Shown here: piece after piece, positions 12,801 through 25,310 of the stretch
Position numbering within the stretch: position 1 is the stretch's first letter
Layout: each line of letters opens with the position of its first letter
Origin: Lepisosteus oculatus
Taxonomy: Eukaryota; Chordata; Actinopteri; Semionotiformes; Lepisosteidae
Assembly (NCBI RefSeq): GCF_040954835.1
Contig: NC_090698.1
Coordinates: forward strand, 38,679,501 to 38,743,500
DNA: 64,000 nucleotides
Direction: 5' to 3'
Program-made: the position numbers and the translations under genes
Notes under the pieces: generated by a model
Told to the model about the DNA's origin: nothing
Databases searched by the model: none
Seen by the model: the letters and a program-made list of their open reading frames with translations, nothing else

Positions 12801-15085
12801 TCTCACAAGAAAACCTTTTCTACACACAAAAGGCAACTATCTGAAATATGCAAAACAATACTTTGATAAGCCAGAAAGATTTTGAAACAGTGCTGTGGTA
12901 TGATAAAACAAAAATTGAACTTTTTTGTCAGAACCACAAAAGATACATTTGGACTAAAACATTTGAAGCAGTTTTCTGTCAAAGCACACGTTACTATTGT
13001 AAGTACTGACTGACTGAGTGCTCAAACTTTTGTACAAGTCACATTCACTGTTTTATTTTTTCGATCTGTTAAATTCAGCAAATAGTACACAATCTACTCC
13101 ACATATTCAAAGCAAAAAAAGGAAGTAAATGGATATTCACTATAAAAGAAAATTGGAAAATACATGATTGCATTAGTAATCAGAACCTTTCTTGTTGCAA
13201 ACCCATCTTAAAGTTTTTAATAAATTAAAATTTATGCAAATGTTGTGTAATTTTACAAAAATGTTTTGTTATTTTTCAAAATAGAACACCATAGAATACT
13301 TTTGGAAGGCACTGTACACTGTATTTTAATTTAAAAATGTTAATCCATTTTTGATTGTGTGTACATACCTTTACAAGCCCAAAACTAAATTTCCTGGTTC
13401 CAATTAAATGGATCATATAAGCAACTGCAAATTTTATACTGTGTTATGTTGGCCATGTTCTGTGTTAAATACACTGAGAATTATAGTAGTGCTTTACAAA
13501 AGTAGACTTTTATTATTGCCATGGAAGAGTATTTCACTGTCATTCTATGTAATATTATTTACTTTTGTATTTTTTTTTACTTTTCTTTCTACTTGTTCCT
13601 CTGATGCAGCCACCTGCTCAAACGTCCATTTAAATTTAATATTACTGACCCCAATGACAGGTCTGATTGAAGTGTACCTCAGTGTATTTACTGTATGTTA
13701 GCTCAAGAAACAGAGTTGTCTGGGAAACATCTGATGTACTCCTGCCTTGCATCCGCTGCTTTCCGAGATTGGCTCCAGCTTCCCTGCACTCCTATATGGA
13801 AAGAGTAGTTAGAAAATGGATGGATTACTGGATTGCACCTGGTCAATTGTGTTCTTTTGGAGAATTTTGTACTGTATCTCTTGCTAAAAAAATGAAAACC
13901 TGGATATTGTTCATGGTATTGGAGCACATGCTTCTCTCCTGGTTGAGTCTGTTTCGCAATACTGTTGAAAGTCAGATTGAATAGAAAATGTGGTTGTCAG
14001 TTCTAAAAAATACAATAATATTGCGTCCCATTGTAGACATCATAACAACACAGTGGTAAGGGAAGTTCCAAAGAAGTGGTCTACATTTGTCTGAGTGTTC
14101 TCAGACAAATGTTCTTATAATGTACTTGTTTCAGATCAGCCTTGGAGTTCCTAAAGATGCTGAAGCAGTAAGGAAATTTGAGAAGGTTTTGTCTTCTGTC
14201 TGTTAGGGTGGTGCCAGTTATGGAAGCCAGTGTCATCATAGGCATCTCTTCAACACACAGGAGTGAATCTCTTGAGGCAGTGAAATACTGCATTGATGCA
14301 TTAAAAGCAGCTGTACCAATATGGAAAAAAGTAAGTGAGCTTCTTGGTATTCAATTAAAAAGTCCGTTTCAGATGTGATGTTCATGTGGACATAATTGTG
14401 ATTCTATGCTTAAAGTTGAAGTTTTATTTATAAAGGAACATTAAATACAGAGTTTGGCCCAGTTAATAATAAAGATTTTGTTTTAAATGTTTTATTTCCA
14501 TTTATAAAGTGTTTTGCTATAATAGGACTAAAATAATTTCTGTCTTTGTTTACTTGTTGAAAGCAACATTTATGGCAAGGCCATAATGACCGTACTATAC
14601 CATGAATTTACTGTTAGACACTTGTGGGCTCTTTCATACATAAAATCCACTCCCAGAGACAAAACAACAAGTTACACAGAGTTGAATGAACAGTAATTTG
14701 GAGCCCAAGCGGTGTTTAATTCCAACTGGAACACTAAAACAAAAAATCATAATTGAAAAGTGTTCTAAATCGGTTGTACAATATTAACAAGATAAGGTTA
14801 TGAAAGATTTCTTTCTGCATTGAACATGATTACAAAATGTCTGTTTTACATGCTGTATAGTCATTAGCCAAACCACAAGCTTTGAAGTTAAAGTAAGAAC
14901 AGATTTTGTGAATGTTCAATTTTTCTGCTAATTTTATATCCCCTCAAGATAGGCCCCTATGCAGTATGTGAATGCTGGTCATTTTTCTCTAAATGATCCT
15001 TTCATTTTAGGAGATCTATGAAACAGAGGGTTCCTCTTGGAAGGAGAACAAGGAGTGTCTTTGGGGAAGAAATGAAGTAAAGTAG
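3831..15085 (+). CDS. MOCS2: MOCS2B, molybdopterin synthase large subunit (MoaE-like), 4 coding exons
   Basis: MOCS2B is the catalytic subunit of the MOCS2A2-MOCS2B2 heterotetramer, which inserts two sulfurs into precursor Z to make molybdopterin. Exons: 3828-3951 (ATG at 3831), 4812-4965, 14207-14330 and 15011-15085 (TAG 15083-15085). Spliced length is 157 residues, against 188 in human because the human protein starts further upstream. Family blocks are [30 protein letters not shown], the [21 protein letters not shown] core, [11 protein letters not shown], and [12 protein letters not shown], which carries the lysine-rich active-site segment, ending NKECLWG. All introns are GT-AG. The start is the first in-frame ATG after the MOCS2A stop and has A at -3. 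The 9.2-kb intron 4966-14206 holds two decayed Tc1-like elements. Confidence 0.95.
4966..7544. other. MOCS2 intron, left part: no further gene seen
   Basis: AT-rich intronic DNA. Poly-purine and poly-pyrimidine runs occur near 5870-6060. The open frame at 6507-6932 has no family resemblance, splice support or codon-like composition, and I treat it as chance. Confidence 0.5.
7545..9095 (-). mobile_element. Tc1-like DNA transposon, decayed
   Basis: Long inverted ends: left 'cagttgcaagaaaaagtctg' with 'tgaacccttt' and 'aattacctggatttc', right their complements ('gaaatccaggtaattcc', 'gggttcac', 'caactg'). The left flank is TA; the right flank has mutated to TT. Subterminal segments around 7620-7720 and 8935-9020 also mirror each other ('agacaaacacaatctgctta'). 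Length 1551 bp. A transposase relic lies on the minus strand inside. Confidence 0.9.
7721..8745 (-). pseudogene. Tc1-like transposase pseudogene
   Basis: Minus-strand fragments retain Tc1 transposase blocks, including [20 protein letters not shown] (catalytic D/N-D block) and [17 protein letters not shown] near the C-terminus. The intervening [12 protein letters not shown] motif is readable only after a frame change (near 7925-7965). The start region near 8740 ('gcccaaatcaaaaggaatat' on minus) matches the usual N-terminus. Frameshifts and stops split the frame, so it is non-functional. Confidence 0.85.
9096..12189. other. MOCS2 intron, middle part: no gene seen
   Basis: No exon, RNA gene or clear transposon terminus. 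Around 9840-10350 the composition changes to less AT-rich sequence with a TATA-like 'cctatataaattgg' at 9985-9998. This could be a degenerate LTR or old promoter, but I could not define its ends. A TA/TG-rich simple stretch lies at 11590-11640. Confidence 0.4.
12190..13313 (+). mobile_element. Tc1/mariner-like element, strongly decayed
   Basis: The left side reads 'cacaaacatttaggcaaccc' with an inner direct-repeat-like copy near 12350-12400. The right side (13000-13110) contains complements such as 'cgatctgttaaattcagcaa', mirroring 'ttgctgaattaaacagattg' near 12330. Between them, plus-strand words correspond to Tc1 transposase: HRYF-like words near 12560 and a [14 protein letters not shown] block with KRYIW near 12895-12955, broken by stops. 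The outer ends are approximate; 'ttttggaaggcactgtac' at 13295-13313 may be the right terminus or part of another element. Confidence 0.6.
13314..14206. other. MOCS2 intron, right part: no gene seen
   Basis: Intronic DNA up to the acceptor 'tcttctgtctgttag' of the third MOCS2B exon. The open frames on both strands here show no family resemblance. Confidence 0.5.
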
Positions 15086-15341
15086 CAATGGACTATGGAC
15101 AATAGGACTTTCAAGAAGTGGAAGATTGCTTCCTCCACTGAATTATTCGAGACATTCTTTATAAAATTCAGTGCTACAGATAGCCTATTTAGTTACGCAG
15201 GATGATGCTGAAATGATTTATGATAAATATGCCAAAGACTATATTTTCTCTCTGAATATGAGATATGATATGCAGATTAAAAAGTCTTTTACACCAATGT
15301 TTTCCTTAAGTAGAGAAAATAATAATAATAACAATAATAAT

Positions 15342-15347
15342 AATAAA
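15342..15347 (+). terminator. MOCS2: candidate MOCS2 poly(A) signal AATAAA
   Basis: First canonical AATAAA on the plus strand after the MOCS2B stop, about 257 nt downstream, at the end of an (AAT)n stretch. An ATTAAA follows near 15388. Assigned by position only. Confidence 0.4.
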
Positions 15348-15399
15348 TATGGTAACATGAACAAAATTATGGTAATGCATGATGCTATTAAAGATTAAG

Positions 15400-18300
15400 T
15401 CTTTGTGAATACTTTTTTCCAGAATGAACAATACTTTAGTGGTGTCTGAATAGTGCTTTTTTGGAGAAGTTCTCTGTAATGAAGTTGAAGGATATTTAAA
15501 TTAAATTAAATATTTAATTTAGCTGAATTGTAGGGAGATTGTAACTGTCAAAATGGTTTCTACTGTAGATAAGCAGAACAAAAATCTTCACTTAAATGCA
15601 TGAAGCTCTAGTCACTGCCACAACAAAAAATCAAAAACAGTTCATGAAGATGTAGACTTTTTATAGGCACTGTTATGCAGTCACATTCTCCTCTATTCCT
15701 TTTGCGAGATCTTGTGACAAATCAGGTCCTATCCTGCTGGTGCCCTCTCATGCTAACCATTTACTACTCTTCACACAGGGATCTCTCAAACTTATTGGGA
15801 CATACTTTCTCTTAGAAAGGACCTCTCTTCTTGGATGTCTGTGTGGGCAAAGGTGATGCCAAAGTTTCTCTGCCCATCTAGCTCCTGAGATGCTTTCATA
15901 CAGCTTGCCCTTGCTCTCTGACACCATCCCACATACATAACTGGTAGTTTCAGGAGCAGTTAGCACTTCACATCCAACTTTTGGAAGAAGGATCACAAAG
16001 CTTTCTTCACTGGCACTAGTCTAGGTCTGTCTCTCTGGGTTAACAGAGGTAGATGTCACCAGTCTGGTTTTCTTTTTTTTAACAATATTTACAAGCTGGA
16101 GAGTCAAACCTTGTCTCTATTGATTGCAAATACTCAACAAGTTGAAGCTTGTTCAGAGCTCAGCTGCTGAGATATTAACCAAAATTAATATGAATGAACA
16201 TACTGTATATAACCTGTTTTAGTTTCTTCACACTGGCTCCCTGTGGAAGTTAACTCTATATGTACTGTTGTTTGTACTTTTCAGACTATGCCTTATTTCC
16301 CTAAATGAGGCTCTGAAAAGTGGGAGACTGCTTTCTGTTCTGTTGCTTCAAGCCTGTGGAATGAAGCCCACATGTTTAATTGTTTAATTTATTATATAAA
16401 ATATACCCAATATAATATTTTTTGTTATTACAACCTATCAGATTAGGATTCTGTGATCCTATATGGCTATGGGTGCTTAGACGTAGAGAGAACTAGAAAT
16501 TCTCGCACCCCTGACACAGGAGGAGTCAATGTTATAAACGAGTAGAGCTTTAAGTTATTACACACTGGTAATTTACTTGCTCTATTTTTGTAGACTGCAG
16601 CTCCTTTTTCTGAGATGGTCATTCAAACTCTTAGAGAAAGAGGACCACTTGTAAGTGTAACTCTGATTTTCAAGTAATGCATTTTTCTCACCAAATTGTC
16701 ATGTGGAAACCCATGGAGAGTGATTGCAGTCTGATGGTGGGCAATGGCGCCCTCACATGGGTAAAAATGGTGTTACAAACCTCTCAATACTTACCAACAA
16801 AGTTGTCACACACGCCTATTACTCAGGGAATATCAAGCAGTGTCATGTAGTTTATCATCTGCGAACAGGGGGTGGTAGTTGATAAATTTGATAGTATTTG
16901 CTAAAGTGTTACTTTCAGCAAACAGATTTCAAAATAAATTATAAAGGGGATTCTTATATCCACCAAGTATTGCCCAACTCTTAACAAATGATGCTTATAC
17001 TGTATGAAAATCAGCACTTTGAAGATAATGGAGGTCTCTAATTTTACTGTAAACAATTGTACAGAACAAAAATTCTAAGAGCTTTGAGAAGCTACCTTTA
17101 AAGGTGCTATATAAGATAAAGTTGATTATTTTTACTATATAAACATTTGGCTGATATTTCAATGGATACATTTATGCTGTGCATGTTCAAAGAAAGAAGA
17201 TTATAAACACACCCCACAACAATTCTAGTGTAGAATAAACAGTAAAATGTGAACCAGAGAACACATGTGGAAACTATGTGGAAGTGCATGTAAAACCAAC
17301 AACAGAAGACACTTCTAAATCCTTGGATCCAGGATTCCAGGTGTGGTAGTAAGAGGAGATTTTTGAGGTCGGGGCTGGTATGGGATGGACTTACAGTCGT
17401 GCGCCAAAAGGCAGGGATAGAGACTCTGCTGGCAGACAAATGAAAGAAACGGCGTCCTGTGCTGCGATGTATGTAGCGACTCGGTCGTAAAATCCCAGTA
17501 AAACGATAATAATAATCTAATGTGTCTTTAACCAAGAAGTAGCTTTGTTTTAGTTGAAGAAGTTGCAGTGCAGTGTACCTCAGAGATGTGATTGATGATT
17601 CAAGACGGTGTAACAAGATGGGAAGGAAATCCAGAGTAAGGCGGTAGCAGGTGCTGAAGGAGATGGGATGGGATCTTCATCCTGGCTAGGTGTAACAGGA
17701 AATTCCAATGGCTCAGTTGGCAAAGAGAGTTTTGTACCAAAGGAACACACTTTTTGTTCTGCAATAATGTGGTGAGAACAGCAAAGAAGAGCGATATTGC
17801 CACAACGGTTAAGAATTAGGTATCAAGCTTTGTATTGAAGCAGTTTAAAAGTGAAGTTACAAGGCCTGTCCTTGTGTGTGACAGGGCCATCATACATGAT
17901 ATGCCCTCTTGACTTCACAGGGCTTAGTGGTGGCCAACAGAGCTAGTCATTTTGTGATAAAGGTCAGCTTTGTATAATGCTAATAGCATCATTTTCCTTC
18001 ACACCTTCTGGATGGCTCATTATGCAGTGATTAGAATGGTGGCCTGTCATTTTTGCCAGATGGGATATACAGTAAGATGGTTTATCTCCTCCACCACTCC
18101 AGTGATGTCTTGAATCCATCTCTGAGCTGCCTGGTTGATACAGTATAAGTTCCCTTGATTTTCTTTTTCTTGGAGGAAAAGGCAACCATAATCTCCTCTG
18201 TCGGCTGAAGCTGAGACTGCTGTTTCCCAGAGAGGAAGATTGCTTTGACATCTGAAAAGAGAATGATCCGCGTATACTCCCCAGTTCAGATCACAGTAAA

Positions 18301-18701
18301 AAAATAAGAGTGAGCGGAATAATCTGTCAGAAATCCAGGACAGTTGCCCCATTGTCCCAAGCTTTCTTGTTCAAATTTCTGGGGGGAGGAGTAGGTGTGT
18401 GTATAACTCCACTGCACATGATTTTTGTTTCCTGGAAATTGCCTTCCCAAGGTTTTAAGTTTATGTTTAAATTTATCTTCTTTAATATTTGTTTTATTTT
18501 TTTTTCTGTAACAAGACTGTGCCAGGTAAATTGACCTATAATCATAGTGACTTTCAATAACAATGGAGGAGATGTCATATATAAGATGATTTATCCAAAC
18601 AATTTCTGCTTGGGTAAGCTATAGGTAGATTTTTCTTTTGTGTTTTCACAATCAAGTAACTTGTACCAAATGTGCACCCCATTTTTGACTACGGATTAGA
18701 A
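15400..18701. other. intergenic DNA between MOCS2 and ITGA2, with old LINE debris
   Basis: No gene recognised. At about 16140-16380 the plus strand has degenerate words reminiscent of the region after the reverse transcriptase in L2/CR1-like LINEs (a 'CTGGCTCCCTGTGG'-type LHWLPV motif), broken by stops. At 17075-17135 'gagctttgagaagctacctt' with 'aaaggtgctatataagataa' is a LINE-type 3' tail, like those at 25250-25310 and 31300-31350. The open frames at 17107-17803 do not resemble any family I know. Confidence 0.45.
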
Positions 18702-19986
18702 AAGTGGTCGGCAACCAATTAGAAGTGTTGTGCCAAGAAATTGCTCATGCACTTATTTTTACAGATTTGCAAGCCATTGATACTTAAAATGTCAATAACA
18801 GCCCTACTTATATTTTTATTTAACGTTTAATATTTAAATATAAAATAATCTGAAATTAATACATTCATATTTACATCTTACCATTTAGTGTGAAAATACC
18901 TGTTTACAGAGGTACTGTATGTTGATCCAAATCACAATCTTTTAAACAGCGGTGTTTTGAAATCTTTGTGTATTTTCCTTACAAAGATATTGACTACTGA
19001 GACATTGTCTCATCATTATGTTTAAATGATGAAGTGAAGGGTGTGAAAACATTCAAAAATCACCCTCAACAAAATGGAAGAAGTTTGACATCTCTAGGTG
19101 GTTTTGTTAAGATGCTGTTGAAGGACCAAAAAAATGAAAATCAAGAGAATTTTGAACTTCTATATTCTCTTGAAAAATGTTATCAGTGGCACAGATTGTG
19201 AGCTTTCCGGTGAAAACGATAGGCTAGCCCTTCTAAAAATGCAGTTGTAACAGTACATTTCAACCCTGTCATGGTTATCAAAGCTATCTGGTTTAATCAG
19301 AAAAGAATACTTTGCAAAACAAAAACATTGGAAATCCTGAAAATGGAAGAAAATTCTTATTCCACTTTTTCACGTTCACATTCTATTATTTTTTGTTTTT
19401 TATTTTTAATATAGTAAAATGTGTGGTTTTCTTTTGTTTTTACTTGACACAAATTATCAGTTAAATACATCAGGGTTCAATGCAGTAACACAATAAAATG
19501 TGAGTTTTATTGTGTTTTGCAAGAAATGCCTTCCATGTTTCAGAAAGACTCATAACAGTTTAATCTGTACCCTGCAGACGGCTGAGTTCATTCATATGCA
19601 CCCCACTTTTGATGTTGCAGTTTGGGCTCATTTTGACCTTTTTCTGACAAGAAAGATCTTAACTGCATCACAACATGGCTTTACACACTGACAGGCATTG
19701 CACATTTACAATGTTTGACTTTAACACTTAAGTGGGAAAAATGTTATCAGCAGCATAGCTGCTATTTCCTGTGAAAAATGCAGTAAATAACCCAACTGAA
19801 TCATTTTGTTCTGTGCCAATGAGCTTTCATTGCATAGCATGTTGTAGAGAATTACGGAACAATCAGGTATAGTTTTTATCATTTTTAAATGAACTTCTTT
19901 ATGACTTATTAGAAATTAATTGCATTAGCCATTAAAAAGCCATTTGTGGCCTACATTTGACATGTGCCTTTGATTGCTGACGCCTG
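18702..19986. mobile_element. possible hAT element, degraded
   Basis: The left end 'aagtggtcggcaaccaatta' and the right end (complement 'caggcgtcagcaatcaaagg') resemble the CAGNGGTCGGCAACC inverted repeats of hAT transposons. 'tgtggcctacatttgacatg' near the right end is also typical. Flanking octamers match only partly (5 of 8). No coding remnant is readable in the roughly 1.3-kb interior. Confidence 0.4.
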
Positions 19987-21646
19987 GGTTAAAGTCCTCC
20001 CTGAGGGACAAACTGTTTTATTAACAGCAACAAATAAACTAAAGCAGGCCAGCACATACTGTATACACATGTAATTTGTAGGACTGGTTCTTCACAAAAG
20101 GAAGGCAGTGTTAAATACAGTACCTTGGACTTGGAGTTGAGTGATGAAAGATAAAACTATCTTGAGCCAAATCAAAATCTAGCTAAACATGAATTAAGTG
20201 CTCCATTGACATAAGTGATAAAATAAAATGTCATTACAACTTTCTACCACAGACACCACCCTGAATCCACAAGAGAAGAAGTGGAGTGAAGTACAATTAT
20301 TTTCTGTACATATTCGCTTTGCTTGTTTGGAATCTCATTCTCATGTGCACTCAGTCACTAATTCTCTATTGCTTTATATCCCCTCTATGTTCCTTTCTCT
20401 CCCTCCTGAAAGAGATGAAACGTGTTTCTCCTTTCTTCTTTTCAGCATGGAATTATCTTTTAAATGCTTTTCCAGGTCCCCACTAAACATGTGTAACTTA
20501 CGGGATCAATTACTTAAGGGATAAGTAAGATATATTTAAATTATTGTTTAGCAGAGGCATTTGGGGAATTTTCTGAGGTACATAGTTAACATTTGGGTTA
20601 TAGATGCAATAAAGGTTGTTAGAACATACATCTCATATTACAGTTTTTAATATAGCTTGTTTCAGAGTTCTACAAATAAAGACAATCCCAGATTCTTCAA
20701 AAATGTTTAATCATTGTGCACCAGTGAATAAGATAATTATGAACAAATAAAGAACCAGGTAATAACATATTGATTTAAGTGATTAAAGCTTATAGAAATA
20801 CAGAGTTAGTGTTGTTTTCTGGATTTCATTTTAGAAAGTGCAAAAGGCATATGTCCACAGAAGTCAACATTTTATCAGTATGGTTTAATTAAGGATTCCT
20901 GGTCCTAAATATGCACACAAATACTCAATAGTTTCTCCCAAAGAATTATTCAGACAATTATGTTTACAGTATAAAAGTACACTTGCCTTATATACATATG
21001 TGACTTGATTATGTACATTTTTAAATATAAAAGAAAAATACAGTGTGCACTTCAGTAGATGACTATATCTTTGAAAAGACAGTAGATGACTATATCTTTG
21101 AAAAGATGTTTTGTTCATTGCATTAGATAAAATGATTGAATGACATAGTCATTTGAAAGTAATTACCTACACTAGCAAGTAATCTAAGCCATTTAAGATA
21201 ACTAAAAGTAAGGTGTGTATTTCTAACATACAGTACAGTATGTTTATTGTTCATTGGGATGGAAATGTGGTTGACTGCGATCTGTAAAGTGCTTGCCATG
21301 ATTTATGACTTGTTATTCCCAGGTCTTCTCATTTCATATAAGGTATACTATTTTTACAGTCCATATATCCTACACAATTTTCTCTACCAGCAAACATCTA
21401 ATTGGAATTAGTGCTCAGCTGAAATGAAGTATAATAATATACAATACAATATGGTGTACCATTTTACCTTTGATATTAAAAAATCTCCAGTAGTTTCTAA
21501 AAAATTGAAAAAAATGGTATTCATTTTCAAAAAATGTCAGCGGGATGAGAACTTTGTTTTTTCATTATGACATTCAATCTTGCTCATGTGCTGACTTCTA
21601 TATACAGTATGCCATATACAGTACCATTTATGTTTCATTTAATATA
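19987..21646. other. intergenic DNA, no gene seen
   Basis: Apart from the repeat fragment at 20386-20485, AT-rich DNA without recognised content. A 22-bp unit 'cagtagatgactatatcttt' with 'gaaaaga' is tandemly duplicated at 21052-21106. Confidence 0.5.
20386..20485 (+). repeat. Penelope-like element 3'-end fragment
   Basis: Degenerate copy of the 3' terminal sequence seen at 42400-42482: 'cctgaaagagatgaaacgtg', then 'ctttcttcttttcagcatgg' and 'aat'. No coding part is attached. Confidence 0.5.
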
Positions 21647-22617
21647 CAGTGCCTGGCTAAATTATGCAACTCCATCTCAGTGATGTCCCATTTTAATTGA
21701 AAAAGACATAAACACAGTTTTGTAAAGTGAATATTTTAAAATTAAAGAGGAACTGCACCCCCAATTCCTCAGACTGGTTATTAAATCTTGTTAACAATGT
21801 AAATAAATTAACATTACAGAAACATTTCACTAATTCCGAATTGAGCACAAAATCGTGAACTTTGTGAAAGTACTGTAAGTCGCCATTTTGTCACAAACCC
21901 CTGGTCTCGCCACGGGGGAGAGCGAGAGCTCCCATGAACTGTGATGTGTAGCAACACCTTCCTGCTCACGAGTCACTGTAATGATTAATGTCATGCAATG
22001 TATGAGCGAAGGAGTACAGGTTGTGTAACAGACGTTTCACTGCAGAAATGTTACAAATTGACCTGCATGAAGAGTTTACAAGTACTATTTGTCAGCAAAA
22101 CTGTCTTGAAACTGTCTTAATCCTTTCTATTGGATTAAAAGAGATGTATTCAATATCCTGTTTCTTTACAATGTAATAAGGCTGCGTCATGTCACTGACA
22201 TTTTGTTGCCTGGTTCTTGTGTTTTTATTGTGATATTTAAAGCACTCATCAGTGCTGATTCTTTCTTATCCTGAATTACAAAAATCTCCTTTAATGCTGA
22301 AACTGAAGAAAGTTAAATGTAAACAAAAGTTTGCAAAACAAAATGTAAATCTAAAATAATGTTGAATGCATCAATTGCATAAATTGACAAGCTTCCCTGT
22401 ACTTGTTGATGGGAAGCAGCCCTATAACGATTCTTTCAAACACTATGCCTGACAGTAGGGGTGGAGCTAATGTGGTTTGTATCAGTCATTATATGACATT
22501 TAACTTTTTTCACCTATAGATATGTTTTGATTGCAATAAGACATTTTGAATACATTATTTGTAATTCAGCAAAAAGTAACATCTTTGGAATGAGTTGAAT
22601 ACTTGTGCAAGGCACTG
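21647..22617. mobile_element. non-autonomous Tc1/mariner-like element with a nested repeat
   Basis: Ends CAGTGCCT...AGGCACTG, flanked by TA on both sides (21645-21646 and 22618-22619). Beyond the first eight bases the arms are only roughly complementary: left 'ggctaaattatgcaactcc', right complement 'tgcacaagtattcaactc'. Another dispersed repeat (21745-22262) occupies the interior. No transposase is present. Confidence 0.6.
21745..22262 (-). repeat. copy 2 of the unnamed ~0.6-kb dispersed repeat (inverted)
   Basis: Complementary to 2085-2672 and 50488-51018. Landmarks are 'gaggaactgcacccccaatt' at one end and 'agcactcatcagtgctgatt' at the other, with 'attggattaaaagagatgta' inside. It carries a local insertion with 'ctggtctcgccacgggg'. 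Confidence 0.65.
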
Positions 22618-23991
22618 TATATTATAACATTGAGAGTACATTTCCTATTCTATCCTATAGCTAAAAAATGTGCAGAGTAACTGAAAGTGACGATTGCACT
22701 TTAGTATCTTTTTTCCTCACACTTGCCCCTGACTTAATAGAACTCGTTCATTTTTGCAACCTAAAGAGACAGGAAGATTTAAGAAAAATACTAATATGCT
22801 GAAAAACTACATCTTACATCTGAAGAAAAAAAGCACTTAAAGTTTAAGTTGGGGTTTTTACAGTATGTTTTTTATGAATCTAAATGTATATCAAAAATTA
22901 AAATGATGCACACTAACATATATTTGGGCATGTTGATGTTCTTAACACTACAAAGCTAGACTGCCTCCAAGTCGTCTCATGAGCTGTCGACCTTTGTTCA
23001 AAATTTAAATTACACTTCTTATATACAAGGCCAGTCAACCCTCACTGAAGTAGCTGTCAGCTGGAATTGTTCAACTAACTTCACTCATTTTTTCAAGTAT
23101 GTTAAAGACACATTTTCTTCTTGTCTTTGTAAATATTGTCTTTCAAAAGTATTCACCCTTCTTTGACTTTTTCACATTTTACGGTAATATAATATGGAAT
23201 CATAATGTATTAAATTGAGATTTTTTGCCACTGATTAACACGGATTGTATTAGTATTTAATTAAAGAGGATCTGTCCAAGAAAGGTAAATACTTTACTGT
23301 AGATAGCCACAATTTTTCCAAATGCCTCATGGTCATATATAGATGAAAGTATATTTTCATATGCCAGCATATGGGGTAAAAAATGGACATCATACTAGTT
23401 GATTTGTACAGTAACAAGAGTAAACATACAGTAATTGATAAAAATGAATACAGATATCCTTTGCCTATGGCTTAATTTAAAAATTAAGCAGCCTTGTGCT
23501 ATTCCCAAACAAACTATGCAATACTAATACATGACAAGAATATTTTTGTAATAATATGAAAAGGAGTATGAAGAAGAAAAGCAAGTAAAATCCATTGTTT
23601 CATGAGGATCACTGCACTGCAATAACAGAGCACTAAGAAAAATGTACAGATTAATTTCTAGTTTGTGACATATCATAAGTGGAAAAGAAAACCTTGTTTT
23701 CCTTTTTTTCTCCTTGCAGAAAGATTTCATGCTAATTAACAAGCCTTGAGATAATATAGCATCTCCTATATTCTGCAATTTTTTGTAACTCTATAAAAAT
23801 TGTCTTTTACTTGCAAGGCTCCACTTATAGACTCCAGTTATAGGAAGCAGTTTGAAACATCTGACCTTTCACAGTTAGTTTTGTAGAAACAAGCCCACTG
23901 CATCCGCATCCAGTAGTCTGGAGGCAGGGACAGGCAGATACCTGTTTATTTTCCACATGTTTCTGAGCAGATTACATAATTCTGAGCCTTA
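22618..23991. other. intergenic DNA, no gene seen
   Basis: AT-rich. At 23130-23190 'aaaagtattcacccttcttt' followed by 'gactttttcacattttacgg' resembles the terminal part of another Tc1-like family, without a partner end. Confidence 0.45.
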
Positions 23992-24513
23992 CAGATGCAG
24001 CCATTCAAAGTGCGCGGTACAGACACGTACCGGAGGTAATTGGCTACGGCGTCGCGCATCGTGACGCAAGATGACGCGGGGTACCGCGGTATGTGATTGG
24101 TTGACCGACAGGGGCACTCGTGGTCCGTTGGTCTGTCGTAGAAAGATTTACAGTAAACGTCTTTACTGTGTCCATTGTTGTATTTAATATGTATATGGAA
24201 TTTTACCTCTGAAGGGAAATCTTAGTGCCTGAGCATAAAAAGAATAGGAGCATACTGCAACGCGTGTGAAGTCCATAAACTATATTAATTTTGGAACTTA
24301 AACATACAGTATATGGCTGGTCTCGGTACTTTAAAGAAAACATACACACCAGTATTCCATTTCTCCCTAAACATTTTAAGCATCGAAGTCTTTAACTAAC
24401 GTGATACCGGAGTCAACAAGCATACTTTTAGAATTTGATTAAAAGGGAATATATTATGGAATCGCGCATCTCAAGAAATTAATAACGATATAATTATATT
24501 CATGTTGCAAAAA

Positions 24514-24710
24514 AACTGCAACAGACATAAAACTCCCTTGCTTTTAACAGAGCGTTCCATAATTTCTAACTACGAAAATTATTTAAACTGCGACACTTAT
24601 CATTCACCAAGAGCTCGAAATATCACAAGGATCCTCTAGAGCACAGCAAAGACTGTATTAAAAGAATCGCGTATCTCAAGAAATTAATAAGATATAATTA
24701 TATTCGTGTA
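24514..24710 (+). repeat. direct repeat, left copy
   Basis: Nearly identical over 197 bp to 25578-25775, from 'aactgcaacagacataaaac' to 'aattatattcgtgta'. The last part ('tctcaagaaattaataa') also occurs once more just upstream at about 24465-24505, so the unit has been partly triplicated. Confidence 0.9.
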
Positions 24711-25002
24711 CTGCGACAGGGCTGTGTAGGGCTGTTTCACCTCTGTCTTCATGTGACTCGATTCAAAAGCCATTTAGCAAAGAGGGGATGAGAAGAGTGA
24801 CAAACTAGTATACGGTACAGTACTTCAGATCTTTTTTTCTGAACCGGGGAAAATCTGATCATGTTTCTCTATAACAATAATAAAAAACATTGCCACACCC
24901 GGACTGTTAAACCAACGCATTAGCACGTCAAAGCCCATTGAGGAGCCGGGCGCAATAACTGTTTTGTCCCTTGATTTACTGATCTGCATTAATTACAGAA
25001 AT

Positions 25003-25310
25003 CGAGTTCCTCCTCTTTGCAGAGGAACTGGTCCTGCTGTCGCCCACAGAACAGAGGCTGGAGCAGCACTGTCAGACCTGGGCGCTGACAGTCAATCTGG
25101 ACAAGACCAGAGTTATGGTTTTCCAGAAAAAAAGCCAGACCCCCATTAGTCTTCCTGAGATCGTCGGATTATGAACGAATAAAAGCATCTTATTAAAAAC
25201 GCGTTTGCTTTTGTCTGGGTATTTACTTTGTAATCTGTGGTTTACATCTACTGTATTGTTTTGAGATGCCACTTTTAAAGGTGATATGTAAAATAAAGTT
25301 TTTTATTATT
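25003..25310 (+). pseudogene. LINE reverse-transcriptase fragment and 3' tail
   Basis: The plus-strand frame 25003-25148 reads FLLFAEELVLLSPTEQRLEQ, then HCQTWALTVNLDKTRVMVFQ. This is the palm segment of L2/CR1/Rex-type non-LTR reverse transcriptases. The catalytic Y/FADD box has become FAEE, so the enzyme would be dead. After it comes a LINE-type 3' end ('ttgagatgccacttttaaag', 'aataaagttttttattatt'). Everything upstream and much of the downstream ORF is missing. Confidence 0.8.
25302..25307 (-). terminator. ITGA2: nearest candidate ITGA2 poly(A) signal (AATAAA on minus)
   Basis: Reading the minus strand from the ITGA2 stop (26015-26017), the first canonical AATAAA I find is here, about 710 nt downstream, inside the LINE tail of the composite element. 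No ATTAAA occurs between. Functional use is inferred only. Confidence 0.35.

Noticed and set aside
17107..17616. 169-codon minus-strand open frame
   Set aside because: No recognisable motif; its start is in a LINE tail; likely chance.
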